DNA of 39,740 bases from Candidatus Poseidonia sp. Its GTDB lineage: Archaea; Thermoplasmatota; Poseidoniia; Poseidoniales; Poseidoniaceae. This document shows, one piece after another, positions 23,032-31,903 of the stretch. Every line of letters begins with the position of its first letter. The stretch's first letter is position 1. A program made the position numbers and the translations under genes. The notes beneath the pieces are model-generated. The model saw only the letters and a program-made list of their open reading frames with translations, ran no database searches and was not told the origin of the DNA. The DNA is taken from NCBI GenBank assembly GCA_030827475.1, contig JAUREJ010000014.1, forward strand, positions 1 through 39,740. Reading direction: 5' to 3'.

Positions 23032-24312
23032 TTAGGGCCTTCCCCCTTCAACCTCATCGTGAACCAAGACGCAGAGGAGGAGGGTATGGCCGTTGGGATG
23101 GCGGGTGAGAAAACCTTCGCGAACTCCGTGACGGCGTTGCAACTGTCGGTCCAAAGAACCCTGCAAAACGGGTTGAAGCGTTGGGTCGAGGTCAAGACGA
23201 AGCTTGACCGAGCGGAAGTTGTGCTCCAAAGCGTATTCGACCAGTCCATCAACGGTGCTTTCGTTCAATTCAATGTTGAGGAGTTCAACGACACGGCCCG
23301 TGGCTTGAACCAAGGTGCCTTGTTGCTGGTTCAAACGGAGAGCATGTTCGTGATGCACCTGCGGGCGCCGCCCTTCGACCACCGCCCAGCGAAAGGTGTG
23401 GTCCTTTGACACCGAAGGCAACCACGAACTCACCAGGCCGCTCTCAACCAAGGCTGCATCGAGCAGAGTGACGAATTCACCGCGTTTGGGAGGGTGGACA
23501 CGAACCGTGGGAGCCTCGTGGGTATCGCCGGTTCGCAAGATCAACGCCTCTTTGCCCAAGGTCTGCGGGACGCGCACGAACCTGCGAGACGTGCCCCGTT
23601 CAGCAACACAACCTCCCCAGAGGGCCAAACGGTCAACGCGCCCCCGTCCCCTCGAAGTCCATTCCCATGTTCGCGGAAGCCCGGGCCACAGGGCCTCAAC
23701 CAACGCCTCGACTTCTCCACGCTGCTGGTCGGTGAGCCTTGGCGAGAGGTCCAACACAAAGGCAGGCTCGCCTGCAAAATGGGGTGCCCATTCACGCAGA
23801 ACGCTGTGCAACGGGGGTTGCATCTCTTCGAGCGCATGCGTCCGACTGTTGCGAGGCCGAGCCGGGTCAAGATGCAAAAACGCGATGCGTTGCGCCGTAT
23901 CGACCGCCCGAAGCACACCTTCCGCATCCGTTCCATCGCCTGAGACGATACGACTCTCCGTGAACCATGGTTCCTCTGTGGCGGCGTGGTGGGCGGCCAC
24001 GGTTTGGATGTTGAAGGCCGAAGCATGGGCCCTCGCCGGTTCCAGCTCAACGCCGAGCACCGGTCGGTGAAGGCTGGAGGCGTAGGCTGCGAGTTGAATC
24101 CCGCTGCCGCAAGCGCAATCGAGCACAAGCCCTTCGGGGAGGGAATGCTTTGCGAGCAGAGCGGCGCGCAAAACGGCGACCTGCCACGGCGTAGCCAGCG
24201 GTTTCCCTTCAACGGCGTGATGAAACACCAAACCCTCGGGTGCCGTGGGGTCCTGGGCGAGTTCAACCAAACCGGAAGCGTCCACGTCGGCAGGGTTCAG
24301 AATTTCGTGCAT
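23032..24312 (-). CDS. SAM-dependent methyltransferase with DPAR motif (THUMP-like type)
   Basis: This 426-residue class I methyltransferase has motif I LDCACGSGIQLAA at about 64-76 (VLDCACGSG) and the acidic strand VELEPARAHA at about 88-97. The catalytic-loop position carries HLDPARP (about 147-153), in place of the NPPY of N-methyltransferases. The DPAR motif, followed by a second alpha/beta half ending in RSVKLRLDLDPTLQPVL, resembles bacterial methyltransferases annotated with a THUMP-like C-terminal domain, so an RNA substrate is likely (inference). The gene begins 9 bases after the pyrE stop and is probably co-transcribed with it. The exact substrate is unknown. Confidence 0.75.
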   Translation of the reverse strand: MHEILNPADVDASGLVELAQDPTAPEGLVFHHAVEGKPLATPWQVAVLRAALLAKHSLPEGLVLDCACGSGIQLAAYASSLHRPVLGVELEPARAHASAFNIQTVAAHHAATEEPWFTESRIVSGDGTDAEGVLRAVDTAQRIAFLHLDPARPRNSRTHALEEMQPPLHSVLREWAPHFAGEPAFVLDLSPRLTDQQRGEVEALVEALWPGLPRTWEWTSRGRGRVDRLALWGGCVAERGTSRRFVRVPQTLGKEALILRTGDTHEAPTVRVHPPKRGEFVTLLDAALVESGLVSSWLPSVSKDHTFRWAVVEGRRPQVHHEHALRLNQQQGTLVQATGRVVELLNIELNESTVDGLVEYALEHNFRSVKLRLDLDPTLQPVLQGSLDRQLQRRHGVREGFLTRHPNGHTLLLCVLVHDEVEGGRP

Positions 24313-24321
24313 GGAAACGCC

Positions 24322-24915
24322 TCAGAGGGCCAGGATATCGGACCGTGTGAGCAAGGATTCAAAGTGAATGCCGGCGGCTTCAAACGCCTCTTCTGCCCCT
24401 TCTTCCCGGTCGAGAATGCTGATCACGCCCACCACACGACAATCGGTTTCGGCGTGGATTCGCTCAACGGCCACGATCGAGGATCCCCCCGTTGTGGTGA
24501 CGTCCTCGACGATGACCACATCGCCTCCACCCACCAGCGACGAACCTTCAATGCCAGGGGGGTTGTTGGTTTTGCGCCCCCCTCGGCCTTTCGGTTCTTT
24601 TCGAACCATGAAACCTCGCAGATGGTCGGGGGCTGCCGCCACCACCAGCGCTGTGAGCGGGACCGCTCCAAGTTCAAGCCCGCCGACGAATTGAGCGCCC
24701 ATCGCTTCAGCACGCATGGTCAAAAGGCGTCCGAGAATCCGCCCCGCTTCCGGATGCATCATCACCGGCTTCGTGTCAAAAAACCAACGAGAATGCCGTC
24801 CGCTTGCGAGGGTAAAGGCATCATCATGGCCGCCGTCGAGGAAGGCCAGTTCGTGGACCAAGGCCCCCAAGCGGGCCCACTCAGGATGCGCACGAACAGT
24901 GGGGTCAACGGCCAT
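24322..24915 (-). CDS. pyrE: Orotate phosphoribosyltransferase
   Basis: This 197-residue type I phosphoribosyltransferase converts orotate and PRPP to OMP in pyrimidine synthesis. The PRPP-binding motif VVIVEDVTTTGGS is at 133-145, with acidic residues E137/D138. The flexible-loop Lys residues are in FMVRKEPKGRGGRK (102-115), and the N-terminal substrate motif FTLASGRHSRWFFDTK is typical of OPRT. The minus-strand AGAAGGA just before the ATG at 24915 is a good Shine-Dalgarno sequence. The gene is divergent from polC. Confidence 0.94.
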   Translation of the reverse strand: MAVDPTVRAHPEWARLGALVHELAFLDGGHDDAFTLASGRHSRWFFDTKPVMMHPEAGRILGRLLTMRAEAMGAQFVGGLELGAVPLTALVVAAAPDHLRGFMVRKEPKGRGGRKTNNPPGIEGSSLVGGGDVVIVEDVTTTGGSSIVAVERIHAETDCRVVGVISILDREEGAEEAFEAAGIHFESLLTRSDILAL

Positions 24916-24995
24916 GCTTCCTTCTCACGGGTGCATGACATGAACTTTCCTTCCCCCGTTCACGCTGAGCGGTCAAGAAATTGAACCGCGGTGAT

Positions 24996-25001
24996 GATAT
25001 A
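24996..25001 (+). promoter_or_regulatory. TATA-like box upstream of polC
   Basis: GATATA is centred 27 bases before the ATG at 25026, so transcription should begin at or next to the start codon (leaderless). The complementary strand reads TATATC and could also serve pyrE, with a leader of roughly 60 bases. Confidence 0.5.
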
Positions 25002-25025
25002 GGGTCGGTCTCCTCATTTTCACGA

Positions 25026-28000
25026 ATGACCATGGGTACTGAGCCGACTCGTTCCGAATTGGGAGAGTTGAACCCGTTGATTGGGCTTGATTTGCCCCGC
25101 CTTGAAGCCGAGATGGAACGCTACCATCTCTGGCTGGATGAACGGGCGGATGACGCTTACCGGATTGCCGAGGCTGCACGCGAACTCGGATTTGACCACA
25201 AACACCGGGTCGAGATTCCGCGTGCTTCGGACCTGGCCGGACGGACGGAAAAATTGCTCATCGAACACCTCGAGGGCTACCCCGTTGCAGATGATATCCG
25301 TGCTCTGCTCGAAAAACACGACCGAGAAACAACGTCCATCATGATCGCTCAATCCGTTTCCCGTGGGTTTCGAGAAAAGGGGTACGACTTGGAAAAGTCG
25401 ATTGACGTGGGGCTTCGCGTCGGTTTGGCCGTTTTGACCGAGGCGGTTTTGGTCGCCCCGCTGGAAGGGATCAGCGAGGTTCGGTTGTTGAACAACATCG
25501 ACGGCTCTCAGTTCGTGTCCGTTCATTTTGCCGGCCCGATACGGGCAGCAGGTGGAACCGCTCAAGCCCTTGCCGTGCTCATCGCTGACATGATTCGTCG
25601 GGAATTGAACATCGGTCACTACCAACCGACGGACCCGGAAGTTGAACGTGTGAAGGAGGAGTTTGGCCTTTACCGCGGCAACCTTCAGTACCGACCATCT
25701 CCTTCCGAAATCGATGAAATCGTGCGCGCTTGCCCGGTGATGATCAACGGTGAATCGACGGAGCGCATTGAATGCGCTGGCTACGGAAATGTTCGAAACA
25801 TCGACGAAGCGCGTATTCGGGGTGGTGTGCTGCTGGTCATTGGGGAAGGCATGTGCTTGAAAGCCCCAAAAATTGAGAAACACACCGAACGGTTGAACCT
25901 CCCGGGTTGGGATTTCATCGCCAAATTTGCTGCAAGAGGGAAGGAAAAAGACATCACGGATGCGAAAACCTTCCGAAGCAAGCAAATCCAGCCGATCACC
26001 AAATTCATGAACGACATCATCGCTGGTCGTCCGGTCTTTGGTGGACCCCTCCAGGCCGGCGGTTTCCGCCTTCGATACGGGCGGGCACGCCCTTCCGGAT
26101 TGGCCGCCGCCTCCTGCAACACCGCCTCAATGCTGGCGCTTGACGATTTCATCACCATCGGAACGCAGATGAAAATCGAACGCCCGGGGAAAGCCTGCGC
26201 CATCACGCCATGCGACGAGGCTGAAGGCCCATGGGTCATCCTTGACGACGGTCGTTTCCTCCGAATCGACGACCCCTCAGCCTACGCCTCCTTGCGGCCT
26301 CGTGTCAAGAACATCTGGGACAACGGTGAACTGGTGATCGGTTACGGTGAGTTTTTGGAGAACAACAAATCGCTTGTCCCCGCCGGCTACACAATGGATT
26401 GGTGGGCGAGCGATGTCCTGGAGGCGTTGGCGACACCGAAGGACATGGAGGATTTCTTCACCGTGATGGAGGCTGACCGCGACGCATGGCCAGAAGGCAT
26501 GCCGGGCCTCCAACCCGGTGAATCCCAGGACCCTCGCGCCCAATTTTGGGTTCGTTGCCGCTGGCATGCTCGTTTGAGGGCGCAGGCCCTCACTTGGGAG
26601 CAAGCAAAAGGCATCGCTGAACGCTTTGCAACCTCGCTCCCTCCACCTCACAACCCGTGGTTCAAAGACCTCCCCATCGAATGGTTGCCGGGCGTTCTGG
26701 GTATGCTTGAATCGGCGTCCATCGAACGCTCAAACACATTTTCCACCCTCGCTGCCAAGGACGTGCACCTCGAAGGTGCGCTTCCTCACCACGGTCAGCG
26801 CCAGCTCCGTTTGAAGGGGGCTGTAAAGGGTTGGACACCCAAACGGATGGACGACCTTGAGCCTGAGATTTTGCCCGCTCTTGAGGGCCTTGAGCTTCCG
26901 GGTACGGGCCACCTGCCTCGGGCCCCCGTGCTGCAATCCACCTTACCGGAGGGGTGGGTGCTTCACCAGCACGGCATGGCCAAAGCAGCGATGATGCTTC
27001 TTGGCCTACCCCACGCGCATGATGGCGACGACATCGTGGTTTTGGCCGGATGGGAGGCGTTGCTCGAAGGCCTTGGTTTCACCTTCGGCGGTGCTTCTCC
27101 GGTTCGTGTTCGTAACGCTGAAAGCATGACTGAGGAGCGACTGAAAGCCCTTGAACGGGCCAAAGCCATTCTCGATCAAGAACGTCAACGAAAAGGCGAA
27201 TTGGAAGCGGAACGTGCCACCATTCGAATCGCTGCTGAAACCGGTGCCCGTCAGCGGGGTTTGGGCATCGCTGAAACCGACAAGGTCGGCAGGGAAGCGG
27301 CAGCGTCTGTTCCTGACGACGGTCCCGATGACCCCCCGGCTTACTTGCATGCGCAGCAACTTGAGGACGAACACGCCATTCACGGCATCATGATGCTCGT
27401 TCGCAAACTCTCCGACCTACGGTGGGAACACAGCGCCCCCGTTCGTGTCGGATGCCGGATGGGTCGGCCCGAAAAGGCCGCTCCCCGCGTGATGAACCCC
27501 ATGACCCACTCCTTGTTTCCCATCGAACTCAACGGAGGGAATCAACGGTTGTTGCACAACGCCGTGGAGAAACGAACCATCCGGGTTCAACTCGGGAAAC
27601 GAACCTGCTCGGTGTGCAACCGGGCCTCTCCGTACATACGTTGTCATCATCGAAATCAAGACGATTTTGGAGAAGGAAGAGCGGGTGATGTTTGCGGAGG
27701 TCGAACTGAGGCAGACACCTCCGATTCAACGCGGCGGCGGCGCGGTGAAATCCAATCCGTCCGCCTCGACGACTTGGTCGAGGACGCTCGCATTCGGCTT
27801 GGCATTGACCGCCTCCCGGGGCAGGTCAAATGCATGAAGAAACTGAACAGCCGGGACCAAACCCCTGAAGCCATTGAGAAAGGTATTCTTCGTGCGCGCC
27901 ACGACCTCCCGGTCTTCCGAGATGGAACGGTCCGCTACGACATGAGTGACGTTCCCATCACGCATTTCCGTCCGCGGGAAATCGGTGTTCCTTGGAAGAC

Positions 28001-29147
28001 CCTTGCTGGGTTGGGATACACGCACGACTACACGGGGGAACCGTTGGCCGACGATGAACAGGTGCTGGAACTCTATCCACAAGATTTCATCGTGGCGAAA
28101 GGCGCTGGTGATTTCCTGCTCCGTACTGCGAACTACGTCGACGAACTCCTGGTGCGCTTCTACGGTATGGAACCCTATTACAACGCCGAGTCTGAAAACG
28201 ACCTGGTGGGCCATCTCATCTGTGCGCTTGCACCACACACCAGCGGAGGAGTCCTCTCCCGCATCATCGGGTGGGCCGATTGTTCGGGAGGTTATGCCCA
28301 CCCGCTCTTCCATGCTGCCAAACGTCGGAACTGTGACGGCGATGAGGACGCCATCATGCTTCTGATGGACGGCTTGTTGAATTTCAGCCGCGACATTCTC
28401 CCCGCCAATCGAGGGGGCCAGATGGACGCACCCTTGGTGTTGACGACCCGGCTGAACCCCACCGAGGTCGACAAGGAAGCCCTCAACGTGGATTCAGCGT
28501 GGTTTTACGAGCGTGATTTCTACGAAGCCACGCTGGACCAACCGCACCCCAAGGAGGTCCAGAACCGGATGGATTTCGTCGAGCGTCGGTTGGGTACCGT
28601 GGCGGCGGTTCGTGGGTACGGGTTCACGCATGATTGCGCTTCATTGGACCAAGGGCCGGCATTGTCGGCTTACAAAACACTGGAGACCATGATCGACAAG
28701 ATGAACGGGCAATTGGCGCTCGGTCATCGACTTCGCGGCGTCAATGTACGCCAGGTTGCCTCAAGCGTGGTCCGCTCCCATTTTTTGCCCGATTTACGGG
28801 GGAACCTGAACGCCTACGGCAGACAGAAAGTCCGGTGTTTGAAATGCGCTCATTCCTACCGGCGCATGCCCCTTTCGGGGAGTTGTATTCAACCCAAAAA
28901 AGAGGTCGGTCGGGGCCTTGCGAGCATGGGTGTTTCCGCCCATGAAGGCGGTTTGTGCAACGGAAATCTTGCGCTTACTGTATCGGAGGGTGCCGTTCGA
29001 AAATACATCGAAGTGATGCGCTTCGTGATGGACCATTACGGGGTGGACTTGTACACCCGTCAAAACGCTGAATGGTTGGCCAGCAGCGTCGATTCGCTGT
29101 TCAACAACGACCGAGCGAAGCAGCTCTCACTCGCGGATTTCCTTTGA
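25026..29147 (+). CDS. polC: DNA polymerase D large subunit DP2
   Basis: A 1373-residue catalytic subunit of the archaeal replicative polymerase PolD. N-terminal family motifs include SVHFAGPIRAAGGTAQALAV and the KH-like EGMCLKAPKIEKHTERL segment. A first zinc region is near residue 861 (CSVCNRASPYIRCHH ... CGG). The catalytic aspartates are D1104 and D1106 in HAAKRRNCDGDEDA. A C-terminal Cys cluster RCLKCAHSYRR ... CNGNLALTV precedes the end. No intein interrupts the catalytic motif, unlike some archaeal DP2 genes. The start is the ATG at 25026 or 25032; an in-frame upstream start at 24981 lies before the promoter. The last 21 bases overlap the next gene, which is convergent. Its partner DP1 is not in this window. 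Confidence 0.97.
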   Translation: MTMGTEPTRSELGELNPLIGLDLPRLEAEMERYHLWLDERADDAYRIAEAARELGFDHKHRVEIPRASDLAGRTEKLLIEHLEGYPVADDIRALLEKHDRETTSIMIAQSVSRGFREKGYDLEKSIDVGLRVGLAVLTEAVLVAPLEGISEVRLLNNIDGSQFVSVHFAGPIRAAGGTAQALAVLIADMIRRELNIGHYQPTDPEVERVKEEFGLYRGNLQYRPSPSEIDEIVRACPVMINGESTERIECAGYGNVRNIDEARIRGGVLLVIGEGMCLKAPKIEKHTERLNLPGWDFIAKFAARGKEKDITDAKTFRSKQIQPITKFMNDIIAGRPVFGGPLQAGGFRLRYGRARPSGLAAASCNTASMLALDDFITIGTQMKIERPGKACAITPCDEAEGPWVILDDGRFLRIDDPSAYASLRPRVKNIWDNGELVIGYGEFLENNKSLVPAGYTMDWWASDVLEALATPKDMEDFFTVMEADRDAWPEGMPGLQPGESQDPRAQFWVRCRWHARLRAQALTWEQAKGIAERFATSLPPPHNPWFKDLPIEWLPGVLGMLESASIERSNTFSTLAAKDVHLEGALPHHGQRQLRLKGAVKGWTPKRMDDLEPEILPALEGLELPGTGHLPRAPVLQSTLPEGWVLHQHGMAKAAMMLLGLPHAHDGDDIVVLAGWEALLEGLGFTFGGASPVRVRNAESMTEERLKALERAKAILDQERQRKGELEAERATIRIAAETGARQRGLGIAETDKVGREAAASVPDDGPDDPPAYLHAQQLEDEHAIHGIMMLVRKLSDLRWEHSAPVRVGCRMGRPEKAAPRVMNPMTHSLFPIELNGGNQRLLHNAVEKRTIRVQLGKRTCSVCNRASPYIRCHHRNQDDFGEGRAGDVCGGRTEADTSDSTRRRRGEIQSVRLDDLVEDARIRLGIDRLPGQVKCMKKLNSRDQTPEAIEKGILRARHDLPVFRDGTVRYDMSDVPITHFRPREIGVPWKTLAGLGYTHDYTGEPLADDEQVLELYPQDFIVAKGAGDFLLRTANYVDELLVRFYGMEPYYNAESENDLVGHLICALAPHTSGGVLSRIIGWADCSGGYAHPLFHAAKRRNCDGDEDAIMLLMDGLLNFSRDILPANRGGQMDAPLVLTTRLNPTEVDKEALNVDSAWFYERDFYEATLDQPHPKEVQNRMDFVERRLGTVAAVRGYGFTHDCASLDQGPALSAYKTLETMIDKMNGQLALGHRLRGVNVRQVASSVVRSHFLPDLRGNLNAYGRQKVRCLKCAHSYRRMPLSGSCIQPKKEVGRGLASMGVSAHEGGLCNGNLALTVSEGAVRKYIEVMRFVMDHYGVDLYTRQNAEWLASSVDSLFNNDRAKQLSLADFL

Positions 29148-29768
29148 GGGCGTGAGCGGCGCTCGCCAAGGCGACGCATCATCCTCAAGCACCAACTCAT
29201 CTTCTCGTGAGAACGAGGTCTGCTTGAACGGTGCAGTTTCCTTCTTCGGTTTCATCGCAGCCCCTTGTGTTCGGGCGGTGACAAAAGCCCTGACGCCTTG
29301 TTCGGCAAAGGCCAAGACGACCAATAAAACGCTCAGGACCGCATGTCCTTGGAGCCGAATGGAGTCAAAGGGTTGCAGCATCAGCACCTGTTCGACATCA
29401 ACCCCCTGCTCAACTTCCGTGACCACGGTGTACGTTCCCGGTTCGAGGGAACCGCTCCATTCAGGCGGCGTATCGGTCAAAAGGCCCGACCACGAATGCA
29501 CCACTGAGATGTTGTCTTTTTTAATTGCAAAACTGACGTTGGCCTGTTCAAGACTGCTGCTCGTGAAACTGGTTTGAAACGTGCTGGGAATGGCGTTCTT
29601 GGACCCGAAGACAGGGGCAACCGTCAGTTCACGATAGGGTTCAAATCGGTCGATACCGTTGACCTCGTTCGGGGCATCCTGCCGTGACACGTTACTCCAG
29701 ATGGCGTTGATGAGCACCAGAGCGAGCACCCACAGCACCGGGTTCACCCATGACCGTCCCGCCGCCAT
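29127..29768 (-). CDS. Hypothetical membrane protein with Ig-like ectodomain
   Basis: This 213-residue protein has a hydrophobic N-terminal helix (about 8-26, VNPVLWVLALVLINAIWS), an extracellular region of about 110 residues, and a second membrane helix (about 141-160). A charged tail follows. The ectodomain ends with GSLEPGTYTVVTEV, the same closing strand seen in the BsuPI/CARDB-like modules of the dual-HTH membrane protein in this window, so an Ig-like fold is likely. No function was recognised. The stop codon lies inside the 3' end of polC on the other strand (21-base overlap). Confidence 0.7.
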   Translation of the reverse strand: MAAGRSWVNPVLWVLALVLINAIWSNVSRQDAPNEVNGIDRFEPYRELTVAPVFGSKNAIPSTFQTSFTSSSLEQANVSFAIKKDNISVVHSWSGLLTDTPPEWSGSLEPGTYTVVTEVEQGVDVEQVLMLQPFDSIRLQGHAVLSVLLVVLAFAEQGVRAFVTARTQGAAMKPKKETAPFKQTSFSREDELVLEDDASPWRAPLTPSKEIRE

Positions 29769-29792
29769 GGCTGTTGTTCTGAAGCAGCGTTC

Positions 29793-30584
29793 TTATGCCT
29801 GTGTTTCAAAATCCTTGGTTGAATCGGGACTTGGAACATCTCCCCCTCCTGTCCGCCATTTCGGGGAGACCAAATCCAAAACGGTCGCCATCCAAGCCAA
29901 CTTTTCCAGTTTGCGAACCGGGTCCGTCGTTCCCGACCATGGCCCGACCCGGTCGGTGGAATATCCAACAAAGATCACCTTCTCCTCTTCAACGCCCAAC
30001 CAACGCATCAAACAGGCTGCACGGTCTCCGTCGGTGAAACCGCCCGGATTCAGCATGCCCTCAATGGGGTTCCGGCATTGATGGGTCAAGACCAGTTGTG
30101 GCGGATTTGACGACCACGCTCTGAGCAAACGCGCCCATGTCGAAAGGTTGTCACCGTGGGCGTGAACGAACAGCGGAACGCCACGGGAGACCGCAGCGTC
30201 CAAATGTTCACCGCCGTCGAGGTCGGTGACCACGCAGGCTGGCATGACGAGGTCCAAACATGCGCCTACGGCCCCATCTGCAGCGACGAACACGGTCCCC
30301 GCAGGCCACGAGCGGTCCAATTCCTTCCGCTGAGCCGCTGCGCCGACAAGCACGACCGAATCGGCTGTTGTGAGCACCCCCCGTATTCGCTCCAACGTTG
30401 CGTTCCGAGCCGTTCTTGACCAACCAAAAGCATCGGCGTGCGGGTGGTTTTCGCAGGCCGAAAGCAACGCTACGGCGCTCTTGGCATCGTCTTCATGGGC
30501 CCAACCGAAGTGCTGACGAACTTCGTCTTGGATTTGGATGAAAGCGTCGTCTGGGGCCCCATCCATGACTTCCGCAGGCTGCAC
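29793..30584 (-). CDS. mptE: 6-hydroxymethyl-7,8-dihydropterin pyrophosphokinase, MptE type
   Basis: This protein is 263 residues from the GTG at 30584, or 257 from an ATG at 30566. It matches the DUF115/MptE family: AADGAVGACL (101-110), VTDLDGG (119-125), HAHGDN (141-146) and the strongly diagnostic GGFTDGDRA (181-189), with a KLEKL-type segment near the end. MptE transfers pyrophosphate from ATP to 6-hydroxymethyl-dihydropterin in the archaeal tetrahydromethanopterin/folate pathway. It replaces bacterial FolK, to which it is unrelated. An in-frame stop upstream of the GTG limits the start choices. It is divergent from priL. Confidence 0.85.
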   Translation of the reverse strand: MQPAEVMDGAPDDAFIQIQDEVRQHFGWAHEDDAKSAVALLSACENHPHADAFGWSRTARNATLERIRGVLTTADSVVLVGAAAQRKELDRSWPAGTVFVAADGAVGACLDLVMPACVVTDLDGGEHLDAAVSRGVPLFVHAHGDNLSTWARLLRAWSSNPPQLVLTHQCRNPIEGMLNPGGFTDGDRAACLMRWLGVEEEKVIFVGYSTDRVGPWSGTTDPVRKLEKLAWMATVLDLVSPKWRTGGGDVPSPDSTKDFETQA

Positions 30585-30614
30585 AAGGTCATCAATTCAA
30601 CCGACGTTGAACTT

Positions 30615-30620
30615 CATAAT
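30615..30620. promoter_or_regulatory. Shared A/T-rich promoter box between mptE and priL
   Basis: CATAAT, within TTCATAATCCG, is centred about 25 bases before the priL ATG at 30643, giving a leaderless transcript. Read on the minus strand it is ATTATG, about 33 bases before the mptE GTG. It is the only A/T-rich core in the 58-base divergent gap, so it may serve both genes. Confidence 0.5.
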
Positions 30621-30642
30621 CCGTGGCGCTCATCGGACCACC

Positions 30643-31863
30643 ATGCCCGTCCCCTCCACCCCCCCTGAGGTTGTGGACGAGGTGACGTTGGCTCGCTATC
30701 CCTTCTTGCCGCAAGCGACGGCTTGGATTCGGGAAATGGCCGTCACCCATAACATCGACCTCAACGAACTCCTTGACGGCGTATGGATGGAAAAAGCAAG
30801 GCAACGGGCACGTATTCGCCTTATCGATTCGATTCAATCCAAAGAAGGCGTTCAGGTCATTGGAGGCGACATTCACACCGAAGAAGGGCGGTTGATTGAG
30901 GCGTTTTCGTTTTACTACGCTCGTCTGGTGATGTGCGCAAGTGAAGACGAGCGGCTCATCGCTCGGTGGGCGCAGGCAGAGGCAGCCCGTGCCGAACAAC
31001 TCTTGATTCAAGACAGCATGAACCTCGAAAACATCGCCCGAACCTACATTTCCGAGGTTGAACCCCTCGCTGCCTCTACAATGGGTGGCCTTTCACTTCA
31101 GCCATCGGGTATGCGAGAATTGAGACAGCAGGGCTCAACGGTATGGCGAATCGGTTTGGTGGATTTTGTTGAAATTTGCCCGCGCATCACAGGACAGCGC
31201 TGGCGACTGCCAAACGTGGACGTTGAAGCGGGATGGGTGAAGTTGCACGATGAGCGGCAATACGCTTCTTCAGCAAAACTCGCTCGCTTGCTGAGGGAGC
31301 GCATAAAATCCGGCATTGAGGCTGAGGCCTTGGAAAAAATGACCGAGATCACGACCGACCTTGCCGTTCGTTTGGCGGAACCCGTGGGCATGGTTCGCAA
31401 TTTGATGGCGAACAAAGCCAGCGAAGCCATCGCTCTGGTCGGCGCTGAAGAAAGCGATTGGCCCCCCTGCATGCAGAAGATCATCGCTGATTTGTCCGGT
31501 GGGGTGAACGTGAATCACTTCGGGCGTCTGTTTTTGGCCTCGATGGCGGCCACCCTCGCTCTCCCACAAGAAGCGTGCGTCAATTTCTTCCGCGGAGCTC
31601 CAGACTTTAGCGAGGCCACCACCTCCTATCAGGTCCAGCATGTCTACCAGCACGAATACACGCCAGCAGGTTGTGGAAAACTCAAGGTGAACCACAACTG
31701 TCCCGTGCTCCCTGGCGACAACCGGACCTGCGACCAATCGTGGATGGACCATCCGCTGAAATACATCCGGGCGACCCAACGCTGGCGTCGTCTCACCGCA
31801 CCTGCGGAACCGAAACCGGAGACATCGGGTGACGAGCCAACCCCGTCGTCAACCCCCTCCTAA
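30643..31863 (+). CDS. priL: DNA primase large subunit PriL
   Basis: A 406-residue Fe-S subunit of the archaeal/eukaryotic-type primase, which regulates primer initiation and length with PriS. The four cluster ligands are seen as C276 (PPCMQKI), C344 and C353 (CGKLKVNHNC) and C363 (RTCDQ). Between them lie the family motifs GGVNVNHFGRLFLASM and SYQVQHVYQHEYTPAGCGK, and HPLKYI follows the last Cys. The start at the ATG at 30643 is set by the TATA-like box 25 bases upstream; the in-frame extension to 30538 runs into the promoter. PriS is not in this window. Confidence 0.94.
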   Translation: MPVPSTPPEVVDEVTLARYPFLPQATAWIREMAVTHNIDLNELLDGVWMEKARQRARIRLIDSIQSKEGVQVIGGDIHTEEGRLIEAFSFYYARLVMCASEDERLIARWAQAEAARAEQLLIQDSMNLENIARTYISEVEPLAASTMGGLSLQPSGMRELRQQGSTVWRIGLVDFVEICPRITGQRWRLPNVDVEAGWVKLHDERQYASSAKLARLLRERIKSGIEAEALEKMTEITTDLAVRLAEPVGMVRNLMANKASEAIALVGAEESDWPPCMQKIIADLSGGVNVNHFGRLFLASMAATLALPQEACVNFFRGAPDFSEATTSYQVQHVYQHEYTPAGCGKLKVNHNCPVLPGDNRTCDQSWMDHPLKYIRATQRWRRLTAPAEPKPETSGDEPTPSSTPS

Positions 31864-31903
31864 CGGGCATGGTGCTAAGAATCAGAACGAAGGTCCACCT
31901 CTC

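Noticed and set aside
22920-23252. Long N-terminal extension of uS13
   Set aside because: The frame is open, but the extra residues are not uS13-like. The TATA box and the Shine-Dalgarno sequence lie inside this stretch, so the ATG at 22919 is the start.
28290-28380. Intein insertion in DP2
   Set aside because: The catalytic NCDGDEDA region is uninterrupted and no intein splice motifs are present. The length is explained by lineage insertions.
29152-30081. Plus-strand open frames opposite the small membrane protein and mptE
   Set aside because: They overlap minus-strand genes with membrane topology or strong MptE motifs, and show no recognisable features of their own.
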